Shown: piece after piece, positions 21,509 to 32,841 of the stretch
Layout: every line of letters starts with the position of its first letter
Position numbering within the stretch: position 1 is the stretch's first letter
NCBI GenBank assembly: GCA_030998225.1
Contig: JAPYXD010000678.1
Span: 620,001-684,000, forward strand
Length of the DNA stretch: 64,000 nt
Origin: Diplolepis rosae
Lineage: Eukaryota > Arthropoda > Insecta > Hymenoptera > Diplolepididae
Direction of reading: 5' to 3'
Translations under genes and position numbers: made by a program
The notes under the pieces: model-generated
The model's database searches: none
What the model was told of the DNA's origin: nothing
What the model saw: only the letters and a program-made list of their open reading frames with translations

Positions 21509-22560
21509 AAACAGGCACTAAAGTAGTACTTCGAGCCCCTGTAGAGCGGCTGTAAAGTTGTCCATTTACGACCAGCATATTCATATTGTATCTGTTTTAT
21601 TCTTTAAGTCCTACTTTCGTTCCTTATGTCTTACTTTTGTTCCTTACGCCCTCTGCACAGTTGCGAGAAATGGATTATATTTCCCCCCCAACCAACTGCA
21701 GCATTTTTATGATTGTTAAAATATTCCCACTATTTGGAACTGTACAATTTCTTCTGGAACTAATTTTGCCACTGCGTTAAGCAGACGAGAAAATTGATTT
21801 TTTACAAAATACCATAATAATCGATTGTTTTTCTGATAAAAAATGTAGAAAGGTTGTCAAAAAATTATGACATTTGGTCAATCAATAAATAAAAAAGATA
21901 ATTTATAATTACCTAAAAAGAAGTTTTTTAGTGACAAATTACTAAATATCCCAAAAATTGTACCTAAAATTTTTTAAACTAGAAGAAAAAACATTTTACA
22001 TTCCAGAAAAATATTTAATTAATCTAATCAAAGTTTATACTTTTCCATACATTATTAAATTCAATCAAATTTGTTTCATACAATTCGGGGGGCACGGCCC
22101 CCCGAACCCCCCGGCAGGGGCTTTAACCCCTGCACCCCCACCGGGGCTCCGCCCCTGGGCCCCACCCCCCTACGGCCCTTTCCACTACCTTCGTATCATA
22201 TTTATCACTATTATTGTTACAACATGTTCCTATTCCAGCACCGAGTCATAATTGGACACTCTCAATACCATTCTACAGACACTCGAAATACTTCTTTAGG
22301 ACGTATTTTGCAAAAAATATCGTGTGTACCACGGAGGTCGGCCATTTTGGGACTCGACCAATGTATTCAGTCCTCGCCCCAAAAGACCTACTTTACCTCC
22401 TAGATACACAGTATACTATTTTGTAAAACACGCACTAAAGAAGTACTTCGAGTCCCTGTAGAGTGGTACTAAGGACGTCCATTTACGATCGGTTTTTTCA
22501 TATTGTATGATATGTCCTAAGTTTGTTCCTTGCATACGCTGAAAATTTTTGACAGTATAG
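21509..22560 (+). repeat. Repeat unit, copy B2/C (tandem, interrupted)
   Basis: The unit restarts (GGCACTAAAGTAGTACTTCG) and runs to about 21690, where a 250-bp unrelated segment follows. From about 21945 the second half (CCCAAAAATTGTACCTAA, GC-rich hairpins at 22085-22165, CGAGTCATAATTGGACAC) is present again. It ends with a third start of the unit at about 22425. The array is therefore tandem. Confidence 0.7.
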
Positions 22561-23138
22561 GTTACATTTTTCCATTGTGCATCGTTAGCACGCAAACTAC
22601 GTTTTTAACAAGGCTAGTATTCATGTACGCTATTTCAAATTTCCTACCGAGTAAGTAATATATCTATACATATTATTGATATAATTATATTATGATCATT
22701 ATTATTAAATTATATATATATAACATATTCATAGTCCACTGAGTCGTAAATGGACACCTTCAATACCGCTCCAAAGATACTCAAAACACTTCTCTAGAAC
22801 ATATTTTGCAATAGTACATTGTTCAACTAGGGAAAAAAAAATTTATTTTGCGAGTGTGAAGTTTGATGCCCGAGCAAAGCGAGGGTAACAACCACACGAG
22901 TAAAATAAATGTTTTTCCCGTGTTGCACACGATTTTTTTTCTACTAGCGGGCCAGAAAGTAGAAAAAAAGTATTATGTTGCTAGGAGCTAAGGCATGCGT
23001 TTTGGGGCGAGGATCGATATATTCAGGCCGAGTCGTAACCGCGCGCTTTCGGTTACGACTCGGCCCAATAATGCATGCCTTAACTCCTAGTAACACAATA
23101 TATGTAATATTAATCACTCACCATAACTACCGTAACAT
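22561..23138. repeat. Hairpin-rich intergenic stretch downstream of Nuf2
   Basis: Contains a GTGTGAAGTTTGATGCCCGAG...AAGCGAGGG segment at 22854-22890 whose CCCGAG/CGAGGG words echo 54370-54400. It also contains a nested hairpin with outer arms 22982-22998 and 23073-23090 and inner arms 23026-23041 and 23050-23065 (GGCCGAGTCGTAACCG). No gene. Confidence 0.6.
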
Positions 23139-23310
23139 TTACTTTACCTCTGAAATTTCTTGTTTGTAAAGTTTCTGACATTCCTTAAGAAAGGTAGAAG
23201 TTTCTTTTTCATAATTTTGTATTGCTTCGGAAACACTATTCATCTGCAAAAGTACTTGACGTCGTTTTTCTTCTTCCTCTTTCAATTGTGCGTCTAATTT
23301 TCTTCGATCG
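23139..23310 (-). CDS. Nuf2: Nuf2 exon 7: C-terminal coiled coil and stop
   Basis: DRRKLDAQLKEEEEKRRQ to KQEISEVK then TAA. Acceptor ATTTAAG, phase 2 in. The acidic/basic helix resembles the C-terminus of other Nuf2 proteins. Confidence 0.8.
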
Positions 23311-26300
23311 CTTAAATAAAATAAAGGATATATAATTAATCTCATTGTAGTAACTCCATTAATTTATACATATGTCAGTCCACGGTGAAAGGTACCTCAC
23401 GCTAAAATCATTAATTTCGAGTTCTTTATGCCAGTCAATGATTTTTATAGTGCTCTTTCATGTAAAAGTATTTATAGTATAAGTATGAGTACTGACTACG
23501 AAAACCAGCCCCACAATTTAACACTACATCGTTATTCACCGTATCCATGAGATCCGTTAGTTTTGTTCGTTGAAACCATAGCAAAATAGCAAAATGGTGA
23601 GGCTGGTTTGTATAGACGTATCCTAACTACTAATATATTAGATTACAGACTGTTATTAACGCGCATCCTATAAAATTTAGTTTTAGAAAATAAAGTTTTT
23701 TTTGACGTGGATGGTCACATGTGTGACCGCAAATGAGAAAAGTGTTCAAAACTTCCATTTACATATTGGTTACTAGCATCTCTTTCTCATTCGCGGTTAA
23801 ATATAACACATCACTCAATAAGTTTCTGATCTGCCATATAGACGACACCAGTGTTGTCAAATCCATATTTTCTGAATTTTGGTGAAGCCAGCTTTTGTCA
23901 TATTCTAAATAATAGATAAAAAAGAGTTTTGAGTGTTAATCAAACACTGCTTTTTAATGAAAAAAAATACTGTTGAAGCAAAGCAGTGGCTTGATAAGCG
24001 TTATGGGGACTCTGCACCAGGAAAATCAACAATCATCGACTGGTATGCCGAAATTAAACGCGGTTGTGCAAACACCGTTGACGCTGAACGCTCTGGTCGC
24101 CCAAAATCAGCAGTTGTTCCGGAAAACATAACAAAAGACCACAAAATAGTTTTGGGCGATCGTAAATTAAAGTTGCGTGAGATAGCTGATGCCTTAAACG
24201 TATCAGAAGATAGTGTGTTTACAATTTTGCACGAATCTTTGGGGATGCGTAAGTTGTTTTCGAAGTGGGTGCCGCGTTTGCCCACACCCGATCAAAAATA
24301 TCAACGCTTCGAGGATTCAAAGCGCTGTTTGAAGCTGTCCAAGCGAGATAAAAAGAATTTTCTGCGTCGGCATGTGACAATGAATGAAACATGGATCCAA
24401 CACTACACATCTGAAACAAAAGGATTGTCAGCTGAGTGGACAGCAGCTGGTGAAAGCCGTCTAAAGCGACCAGAAACTCAACAGTGGGCTGTCAAGTTTA
24501 TGGCATCCGTATTTTGGGACGCGCATGGTATTTTGTTTATCGACTATCTTGAGAATAGTAAAACCATTAATAGCGACTATTATATGACATTACTGGATCG
24601 ATTGAGCGCAGAAATCAAGAAAAAACGGCCTCAAATGTAAAAGAAAAAAGTGCTGTTCCACCAAGACAATGCGCCGTGCCACAAGTCCATGAAAACGATG
24701 GTCAAATTGAATGAATTAAGCTTCGAATTGCTTCCTCACCCACCATATTCCTTAGATTTGGCCCTCAGCGACTACTGGCCCTTTGGTTACCTGAAAAAAA
24801 TGCTCCAGGGAAAGAGCTTTGGCTCCAATGAAGAAGTGATTACCGAAACTGAGGTCTATTTTGAGAGCAAAGACGAATCATTCTACAAAAAAGGCATCGA
24901 AAACTTAGAGAAGCATTGGAATGAATGTATTACGCTTGAAGGAAACTATGTTGATGAATAAAGTCGAATTTCTCGAAAAAACTGTGTTTTTCATAGTTAG
25001 AGGGGAAACTTATTGAGTGATATGTTAGTATTTTAATTAAAAGAAGTTGGATTTACTTTGTCAACTGCACACATTGATCACGAAGAGGCGACAGGCGATG
25101 CTTTATTTGCGCATTCAAATCATCGATTTCAGAAGTACTGCAATGATTTTTCTGAATATCGCGTTCCTTTTTTAGCTTAAAAATGGTATCTTGGATTTCT
25201 TCTTGTTCCTTTTTAATATTTTCTAACTGCTGTTTTACATTCCTAAAATTAATTGTGTGTAGTTACTGAAAGACCTTTTTGCAAGATGTTGATGTAAATA
25301 TTTGAAATTATTAATCATGCGAACCATAAACACATATTTTTGAAAATTCCTTACTTCTGTTCAGCATGTACTTTTTTAACTTGAACCAGTTTTTCTGCTT
25401 CTTTCTGAACGAATACCTTAATATATTCTTTGTGTTCAAGGAGTTTTTTTTTCTCTTTAATCGAATCGTATTTCAATTCTCTTTCCTTTATTTTAGAATC
25501 CCTTTGTTTTTCAAGTTCTTGTAACTGTGCTTTGAGTCTTTCTGGCGATTCCACAACTTGAGCTTGTGTCTTCGCAGTCTTATTAGTTATCTGTAAAGAT
25601 TGTTATTTGATACTTGTTTAAATAATACGTTAATATCTAAATAAAACTTGCAATATCATTTGAAAATGGTTCTATTTGATTGAATCCGAAACAGAAATAA
25701 ATTAAATACTTTTTACGATTTTTGGGACACTCTAAATGTATTAAAGAAATATAACACCTCTAAAGCTTCTGCTTTCTTTGTCCCATAAGTCTGGACTACT
25801 TTCTGCCTCTCTTGTTCCAATAGTCTCATTTGTTCTTTTTTTTCTCCTATTTCAGCAGTAATTTTCTCTGTTCTATCACGCACCTTTTCAATTTCCTTTC
25901 GCAACTGAGTTAATAATTATAATAAATAAATTACAAATTATTCAAATCATAATAAAAAGGTAGGATCAATTCATGAAACTTACCTTCTCATTGTAAACCG
26001 ATTGATTTTCTCTGTAATTTCTACTCGTATCAATTTTTTCCAAGGCATCATACTTTTTACGAATTGATTCGTCTATTATATCTCGCCGATGTATTATATT
26101 GTTCACACTACCTTCGATTTCAGACAATTTATTTCTATAGTACAAAACAAAATTTGCTAGAAATTTTGTCAGCTTTTTAGTTTTTTTCGGACCTGTAGAA
26201 GAAATTTTCATTTACGCAGATAGTCTCAAAATAATTATACTATCCCTTTAATAAGCATACGTGAGTTTTAACTTACATACAATTAGAAAAAAAAATTTTA

Positions 26301-28830
26301 ATTTCAAACTCACTTTTATTTTAAAAACGATAGTAAATAGCGGTGAAATAAGAATTCAAAAATTGCCTTACTTGGACTTGTAATGTCGATGATTTGGAAA
26401 TCTTTGACAAAAATTTTGTCATAGATTCCTGACATAGCTACTTGGAGGTTTATAAGTCTTATCACTTCATCATAAAGCTCTCGATCATTATAAATTATTG
26501 CTTGGAGTTGTTCTTCAGTTGGCTACAACATTTTTTCCATTAGTAACTTATTTTGCTACTGAATAACTTGTTAATTCTACACAAAATATCCTGCTTATAT
26601 GGATCATTTTAACATAATTCAACTTTTAACGTTATCGATGTTTATTGCAAACTGTGAACTTTTTAAATATATATCACATTTGTTAGAACACTTATTCGGC
26701 TGTAAACTACTAATTGAGAAGTTATATTCAATAAGGCGACAGGCGCTCGAAAACCTGTAAAAGTATTGTCCGCCTCGTGATGTCAGCCAAAAATTGAAAA
26801 TCGAAATTCGAAAAAACCAAAAACATAGTTTTATAGCTCGTGAAAAATGAATGTTAGTTTCCTCTTACAGTTTTTTTCTAACGTTGCAAATTTTCGAGTA
26901 AATTAATAAAAAGTGTGTTGGTTTTAAAGCATAGAAACCATGTTTTATTTCAATCCACTCGCCTCGAAAAATTCATTAATTAACGGATTGCGAAATTTTT
27001 TTTTGCGTTCTACCCGTGAATCTCTGGCGGAGGCGACAGTGCTTGCAAAAAATTTTTTTGTTCATTGTTAAATGGTTTTTTTTTAATCCGAAGAAGGACC
27101 GAAAAAGTGAGCGAGGAAGTTTGAGCTACAGTAAACTTCCCGCGAACAAGTTGATCATTAGGATATGGAGCAACTTTTTGGTAAATATCAACTCAATTGA
27201 ACAATTACTTTCGAAAATACAACGAGTTGAACGCAAATGCGAATTAGGTTTTGACGCGATTTTACCGATTTTGTTACGAGCAATGCAGGCGCGCCGATGA
27301 GTAGAAGCGAAGGAAGATAGAGAAAGAGAGTAGGAGTGGCATGCGATGAAAATGAGCGTCAAAACCTAATTCGCATTTGCGTTCAATTCGTTGTATCTTC
27401 GAATGTAATTGTTCAATCGAGTTGATATTTTACAAAAAGTTGCTCCATATACTAATGATCAACTTGTTCGCGGGAAGTTTACTGTAGCTCAAACTTCCTC
27501 GCTCACTTTTTCGGTCCGAAGCTCGAAAAACATGGTTTTTTCCTCGGATTAAAAAAAAAACAATGAACAAAAAAATTTTTTGCAAGCACTGTCGCCTCCG
27601 CCAGAGATTCACGGGTAGAACGCAAAAAAAAATTTCGCAATCCGTTAATTAATGAATTTTTCGAGGCGAGTGGATTGAAATAAAACATGGTTTCTATGCT
27701 TTAAAACCAACACACTTTTTATTAATTTACTCGAAAATTTGCAACGTTATAAAAAAACTGTAAGGGGAAACTAACATTCATTTTTCACGAGCTATAAAAC
27801 CATGTTTTTTGTTTGGTTTTCGAGCGCCTGTCGCCTTATTGAATATAACTCCTCAATTTCTGATTCTAACTCTAGCATAAAAACGTATTACCTTGAGACT
27901 ATTAATTCTAAAGATAATTTTGCAAGCTAAATCAAAAGCATATTAAGAGTTTCAATCAATGTACATATTTCAGAAAATGTCCGAGATTGAAAAAAAATTA
28001 ATTATACTCATGTGAGTTTATTAAATCCGAAGTTGAAGCATCAAATATATCAAATATTTCCGATAATAACATGAATTTTAATGAAATTTTGCTTTTAATG
28101 ATCTCAAGATGAAGGCAAAATATTAATTTTATAAAAATTTATAACAAAAAACCTCAAATTTGGATATTTTTGGAAAAAGTTAATAACTCTTAAAATAATG
28201 AACATTTTTCAAAGTTTTTGGTCTCGTTTTAAAGGTAAGTCTTCAGAGTAATTTACTAACTGATCTAGCTATTTTTAGAATTCTTTCCTGGATTTCTACA
28301 TGATAAAAAATAGTTGTAAAATTTAAAAAATGTGTAGTTTCTTCAAATAATTTAAAAAAAAATCAATGTATAAAATATTTAAATAAGATTTAGGAATATT
28401 TATAAAAATATTGATATTTTACATTTATTTATACAATGTAAATAGTACAGTTTTCATTTGAAAATTTACAACTATTTCGTATCATGTTTGACAATGGGTT
28501 GCAAACAGATGTCCAGATATTTGTGAAAGCCCTGTGTGTATTTGTTTTAACCACACAAGACCGTATATTTACATACATAATCGTTGTAAATTCACGTTTC
28601 ATGTGAATTATTTTCTCCATTTTTTTTTCTAACACTGCAAGGAATTAAATTAATTTATCTTCATCTAAATATCAATTTCCAAATACCTGTTTAATTAAAT
28701 TCGCATCGATATGAAATTTATTTAAAAATACCGTTATCAGGTTTACAACGAAATCTTTGCTTGGTTTTAAAATATCACTTTCCGACACTGGAAGTTCAGC
28801 TTCTGAGAAAACATTGAAATCATCGTCCAT
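23139..28830 (-). CDS. Nuf2: Kinetochore protein Nuf2 (Ndc80 complex subunit)
   Basis: Seven exons on the minus strand (28830-28687, 26522-26372, 26192-25984, 25904-25758, 25590-25355, 25242-25057, 23310-23139) splice with matching phases and GT/AG ends into 414 codons plus TAA. The first ~115 residues form the calponin-homology-like microtubule-proximal head (MDDDFNVFSEAELP at the start; FVKDFQIIDITSPSPKKTKK at its end). The rest is coiled coil. VVESPERLKAQLQELEKQ matches the Nuf2 signature VDSPEKLKNYKEKMK of human NUF2, which fixes the identity. In the family, Nuf2 pairs with Ndc80 and, with Spc24/Spc25, attaches kinetochores to spindle microtubules. The length is a little below the human 464 aa. 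The start ATG 28830-28828 opens the only frame that fits. The end could be the TAA at 23139; a splice donor (GTAAAG) overlaps the last codons, so a further exon is possible but not needed. Intron 1 carries a 1.1-kb foldback and intron 6 a mariner. Confidence 0.9.
23806..25025 (+). mobile_element. 1.2-kb mariner element in Nuf2 intron 6
   Basis: Inverted termini ACAYATCACTCAATAAGTTT (20 bp, one mismatch) at 23806 and 25025, TA on both sides, total 1220 bp, the standard size of a complete mariner. It is antisense to Nuf2. The transposase lies at 23933-24961. Confidence 0.9.
23933..24961 (+). pseudogene. Mariner transposase with one stop and a lost catalytic Asp
   Basis: A single frame of about 343 codons runs from about 23957 (ATG; the frame is open from 23933) to TAA 24959, broken only by a TAA at 24638. 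It has the paired N-terminal HTH, the WVPRLPT linker form of the family's WVPH(E/D)L, the HQDNAPCH motif with the second Asp, and the HPPYSLDLALSDYWPF motif with the third (D34D spacing). The first catalytic site reads TMNETW where the family has an Asp in place of the Asn. So the protein is truncated and also lacks one metal-binding residue. Only one nonsense mutation suggests a young copy. It would cut its own DNA if active; this one should not. Confidence 0.88.
25057..25242 (-). CDS. Nuf2: Nuf2 exon 6: coiled coil
   Basis: NVKQQLENIKKEQEEIQ to DQCVQLTK. Acceptor ATTTTAG, donor GTAAAT. A mariner copy begins only 31 bp past the donor. Confidence 0.85.
25355..25590 (-). CDS. Nuf2: Nuf2 exon 5: coiled coil with the SPE(K/R)L signature
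   Basis: Contains VVESPERLKAQLQELEKQ, the conserved Nuf2 motif. Acceptor TTTACAG, donor GTAAGG, phase 2 out. Confidence 0.88.
25758..25904 (-). CDS. Nuf2: Nuf2 exon 4: coiled coil
   Basis: 49 codons, LRKEIEKVRDRTEKI to KKAEALE; strongly heptad-like and charged. Acceptor ACTCAG, donor GTGTTA, a weak donor but in phase. Confidence 0.8.
25984..26192 (-). CDS. Nuf2: Nuf2 exon 3: head/coil junction
   Basis: Acceptor CTTCTACAG, donor GTAAGT. Encodes the basic PKKTKKLTKFLANF segment, then the first coiled-coil residues (NKLSEIEGSVNNI). Confidence 0.85.
26372..26522 (-). CDS. Nuf2: Nuf2 exon 2: head domain
   Basis: PTEEQLQAIIYNDRELYDEV to DITSP; acceptor GTTGTAG, donor GTAAGG, phase 1 out. Confidence 0.85.
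26714..27856. mobile_element. 1.1-kb foldback element in Nuf2 intron 1
   Basis: Arms 26714-27258 and 27356-27856 are reverse complements, interrupted by one indel of about 55 bp, with a loop of about 97 bp. Ends read AATAAGGCGACAGGCGCTCG. A divergent relative of one arm occurs near 41410-41580 (CTC..AAAACGCGTAAAAGTATTGTC). No coding capacity. Confidence 0.8.
27857..28686. other. Nuf2 intron 1, unannotated part
   Basis: AT-rich sequence without a recognised element. Confidence 0.5.
28687..28830 (-). CDS. Nuf2: Nuf2 exon 1: start and N-terminal head
   Basis: 48 codons, MDDDFNVF to NLIKQ, ending on a codon boundary before GTATTT. The acidic N-terminus precedes the head-domain helices. Confidence 0.85.
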
Positions 28831-30893
28831 ATTGATGTTGATAATTATAATTTTTCGGTTAAAAAGTTATCAGCTTGTTATATGTATAGTGAAATACAAC
28901 TTTGAAATACTTCTTCTTTGATGACTTCTTGTTCCTAGAAACAAATGGCAAGAACAACCCAGAACAACCACGCGGCACGCGAGGCTGAAGAGACCAATAA
29001 AACACTGTGCTACAGAAGCGGCTAAATATTAGCGACATCTGAGATGACTCGATCAAACCAAAATGCGCGGCCTGTTTTACGCTGATTCACAAAATGTGAA
29101 TTTAAAATGTAAAATTATTTTCACTCTAGCCCCCTTGATATTCTTTTAAAAATATTTAAAACAAAAAAACTATTCGAAAATATTATACATATTTAACAAG
29201 ATTTACTGAAAGTACAAATATAAATTACATAATAATATAATTAATTTATTAATAATTAATTTTATTTTGTTTATAATAATTAATAATTGAGTAAATTATA
29301 CAAAAAATAAAATTTCTTTTTATAGTCGTATTACACTTCTAGAAACAATAATGCTTGAATCTTTGAAAAATTTCCTCAGTCCCAATCATGAGAGGAAAAG
29401 AGAGAGGAGGTATATCTGTGTGTCTTTTTCATTCTTATACTTTCTGCGCCTGCAAGAGAAAAATAAAAATGTTGCAAAATGTTTATTTTGTAGTAAAGTG
29501 TAAAAAATGTTGGATATAATCGCCTTTTGGGACACAGGTATGTAGTTATACAGGTAAGCAATTGTAGAATATTGTTATTTTTGTTCATTTCACGATCATA
29601 CTTTATTATTATTATAAAATGCTGTTTAATATATGAAACTGAAAGCTGTTCATATGTTTTTTTATTCATATTTTGGAGAAGTTTTGTGCTTAATAATGTA
29701 TACCCTATTGAAAAAATCCTCGGGAAATCCTCGTCTTATTTTCGGACGGGAAAACATAAGGAAATCCGCGAGGATTAATTCTCTGACTTGCGGATTTCCT
29801 CGTGTTATCCTCGTCCGAAAATAACACGAGGATTTCCTCGAGGATTTTTTCAATAGGGATATTGATAAATAAAATTTTATTTATTTTCACATAAATAAAC
29901 ATAAATTTCACAAAAATAAATTTATGTGAATTATTTTAAACATTTACATCATAATTGCGGACAATTATGTTTCTACATCTGAACTAAAGAATGGAAATTC
30001 TCAAGTAAGTCCTTCAAATTATTTAAGAATATTTGGTATCAATTTGTGGTTTCTTATTCTTTTCTTTTTTAAAAAATATTCTTTATTGATAAAAGGTTAA
30101 ATCTATTTTTAAAAAACTAAAAAAAAACAATGATTTTATTATTTTTGTTTTAAATTTTATATTTCTTAATTTTGATAATATTTATTGGAAATATAGATTA
30201 TATGAAGAGGCAATACCATTCGCAGGTATAATTTGATTAGTAGGTATAATTTATCGAAACTTTTTAAATAAATGTTTTTAAAATTCCTTATTGTATTATT
30301 TTGTGCTAAAAAATGTTTCTGCATTATATTTTTTTTAAATTATCTATTTGTGTTCTTGTGAATATGCTGAGAATTTCAAGAAAGTAAACCATTGGCAATT
30401 CAAACTTGCAATGCGAGAACTGGTGGTCGACAAGCGAACTAATCAATATGGCTACCGTTGGGCTTCGCGCAGCATTGTGTATACTATACTAAAGCCAGAT
30501 GCTCACAGTGTAACGCAGTAATTAATCAATTGTTTGACAAATAAATATATAGTTAACATAAAATTAAGTGAGAAGTGCATAAATAAATATAAGCGTGAGA
30601 ATGGAATTCTCACCGAAGCACAGGAAAGGAAAGGACTTTACTTGTAAATGCAGTGCTTGTACGTACTCGCATAACGTATTTAACGACAACAAAAGCATTT
30701 TTAGCACTTACAGATAAACGTAATTTGAAAAGTCCTATTCAAATCAACAGTAAATACGTGAACGCCGAAGCCCTGCGGCAGCCATGATTGTTTTCATGCA
30801 GCAGCGCCCCTAAGCCCGCGGTGGACGTTTGTTTTGCCAATACTTGCTTTATTCACACCTTACACTATTCCAGCCCCCGAAATCTCTGGAGTT
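28831..30893. other. Nuf2 upstream / intergenic region
   Basis: The Nuf2 promoter should lie just above 28830. No TATA box or obvious regulatory word can be named. One hairpin MITE at 29703-29858; otherwise nothing recognised. Confidence 0.4.
29703..29858. mobile_element. 156-bp palindromic MITE
   Basis: CCCTATTGAAAAAATCCTCG at 29703 is inverted at 29858, and inner words (GGAAATCCTCGT, TTTTCGGACG) pair too. ATA on both sides suggests a 3-bp duplication. Confidence 0.75.
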
Positions 30894-32724
30894 GAAAATG
30901 TCACAGATGTTGACCCTTGGCCACCGTGGCGCTGGCTGTTCATGAGGCCGACCTTACACAGATTAGCATTATAAAACATTGAAATTTAACGTTTTTTGTT
31001 AAAAATTGGTGTCTCAAGTGCTTTTGTGTGCTTTTTAGGTAAATTGGAATGGTTTTAACAGTCGGTGATATAAAAATTTAAGTGAAAATGCGGAAATTTG
31101 TTGCTGTAGGTTGTCAAACAGGCTACACGTAATGCTCTGAAAAAGTGCATTGTTTTGTGGTTTATTTATCATGAGCGCCTTTAACTTATTAAAATTTAAT
31201 CTATACTAAATTTAAAACGCTTTGAATAAAAAAATCAACAAAGCTGACTGACTGAACTTAAGGTATTATAGATAGGGATGGACGATCTTAAAAAAAAAGA
31301 ATTTATTTTGAAATTATTGATTCAATTTGATCGATTAATCGGTTAAAAAGAACGATTTTTGAATCGATCTTCAAAAATCGATACCTTTTTCTGAAAATGA
31401 TAAATGTCTGTAAAATAACCTTTTTTTAAAATGTTTTATAACAATTGGAGATATAATTGTTACTTGCATATTTTGTGAATTTAAATTATCAAAATAAAAA
31501 AGTGTTTATATCAATAAAAAAGGAAATTAGGCTTAAAAAACACACTATATTTGCGAATCAAGAACGTTTTTTATTTTTTAAAATTGCACAATTTCTAAAG
31601 CAATGCGTATTATTAGTGATAAAGTTTCTGACATAAATATAAAGTATTACTATAAAGTTTATAATATTAATATACTTTGAACTTTGCATATCACTTAAAG
31701 TATTATTTATGATAAAATTTCTGGCATAAATATGAAGTATTACTATAAAGTTTATAATATTAATATACTTTGTATATCACATTAAGGATATTCTCGTGGT
31801 CAACCCCTTGATCTCACTTTTAAACTAAAAAACAGTTCATAGGAACAGTTCATAGAAATAGGAAACAGGAAAAAAAGAAAGGAGAATCGTTCGTAAAGAT
31901 CGAAAAAAAATATCAATCCAACCGATTAATCGAGTAAAAATGATCGATCTCCGTAGAATCGAATCGAGATCGCCCATCCCTAATTATAGATAAAATACAC
32001 AAAATCAATTATGTGCATGTGAGATCTAAATATCCATTATATTATTATGAAATATAGTATATTATGTTGATTATTATTTATTACAAACATCTTTGTTCTT
32101 AGTGTTTTCAAATACTTATAAAGGAATTTTATAAATTCTTTATATTTTTTACTTTTTCAAATGTACGTTCATTCCTTATGTGAAAGTTTTGTTCATAAAA
32201 ATGTAATTTTTTCAATTACTGAGAAGTTTTAAAATATAAAATACAAAATGTCCTATAATAAAATTTAATTTTTCTAACAAAATCAAGATGATATAATTAA
32301 TACCCGTATTATAATTCAATTTGATGGAATTTCAATAGCCAATTTTTCTATTATAATATGTAAGACTGATATAATATCAATAATATTGATAATATAAATA
32401 AATATTGTATTTTTATTTAATAATCACAATGTTAATATTAATGTTAAAACGAAGATAACAGAACTTTGATTTCAATTTCCAGCCAGAATTACAAAGACAA
32501 TTTTCGCCCAAATTTCAAGCATATTACCCTTTATATCAGTAAAAATTGCTTTAAATAATATTTAAAACTTTCTAGTTTAATGTGTTGTAAAAAAAAATAT
32601 GATCAAGTAGTTTTTATCCCCAAAAATTTAATTTATATGCATTTTTCCCATGCATTAAAATGAATTCAGGCCTCATGAACAATCAGCGCCCCTAGTGGCC
32701 ATGGTCAATTCTTGTGACATTTTC
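30894..32724 (+). mobile_element. 1.8-kb TIR element, probably a P-element-like relic
   Basis: 56-bp inverted termini (30894-30949 and 32669-32724, about 80% matching) share GAAAATGTCACA and GTTCATGAGGCC ends. Just inside the left end, at 31088, is MRKFVAVGCQTGYT, a stop, then CSEKVHCFVV. This resembles the start of a THAP zinc-finger domain, as in P-element transposases. No further transposase is visible. A hAT MITE is nested at 31273-31982. Confidence 0.5.
31273..31982. mobile_element. 710-bp hAT-type MITE with 8-bp duplication
   Basis: Ends TAGGGATGGACGATC and GATCGCCCATCCCTA are inverted. ATTATAGA lies directly outside on both sides (31265-31272 and 31983-31990). Inner subterminal words GATCGATTAATCGGTT also pair across the element. 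The middle has a duplicated block of about 100 bp (ATAAATATAAAGTATTACTA and its copy). No transposase. Confidence 0.85.
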
Positions 32725-32841
32725 GTTTCGCGGATTACGTGCATTCTGGCTAAGATGCAGGGGGCTGCACTGTTCTTAACATCGAAAATTATCAAATTTT
32801 TTAGGAAAATGGAGGATCATCCACCATTTTAGAACCACGTA

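Noticed and set aside
22971..23169. Frame overlapping the nested hairpin
   Set aside because: Palindromic DNA gives spurious open frames on both strands; it also runs into the Nuf2 last exon on the other strand.
24001..24419. Minus-strand open frames at 24001-24285 and 24219-24419
   Set aside because: Shadows of the mariner transposase on the other strand.
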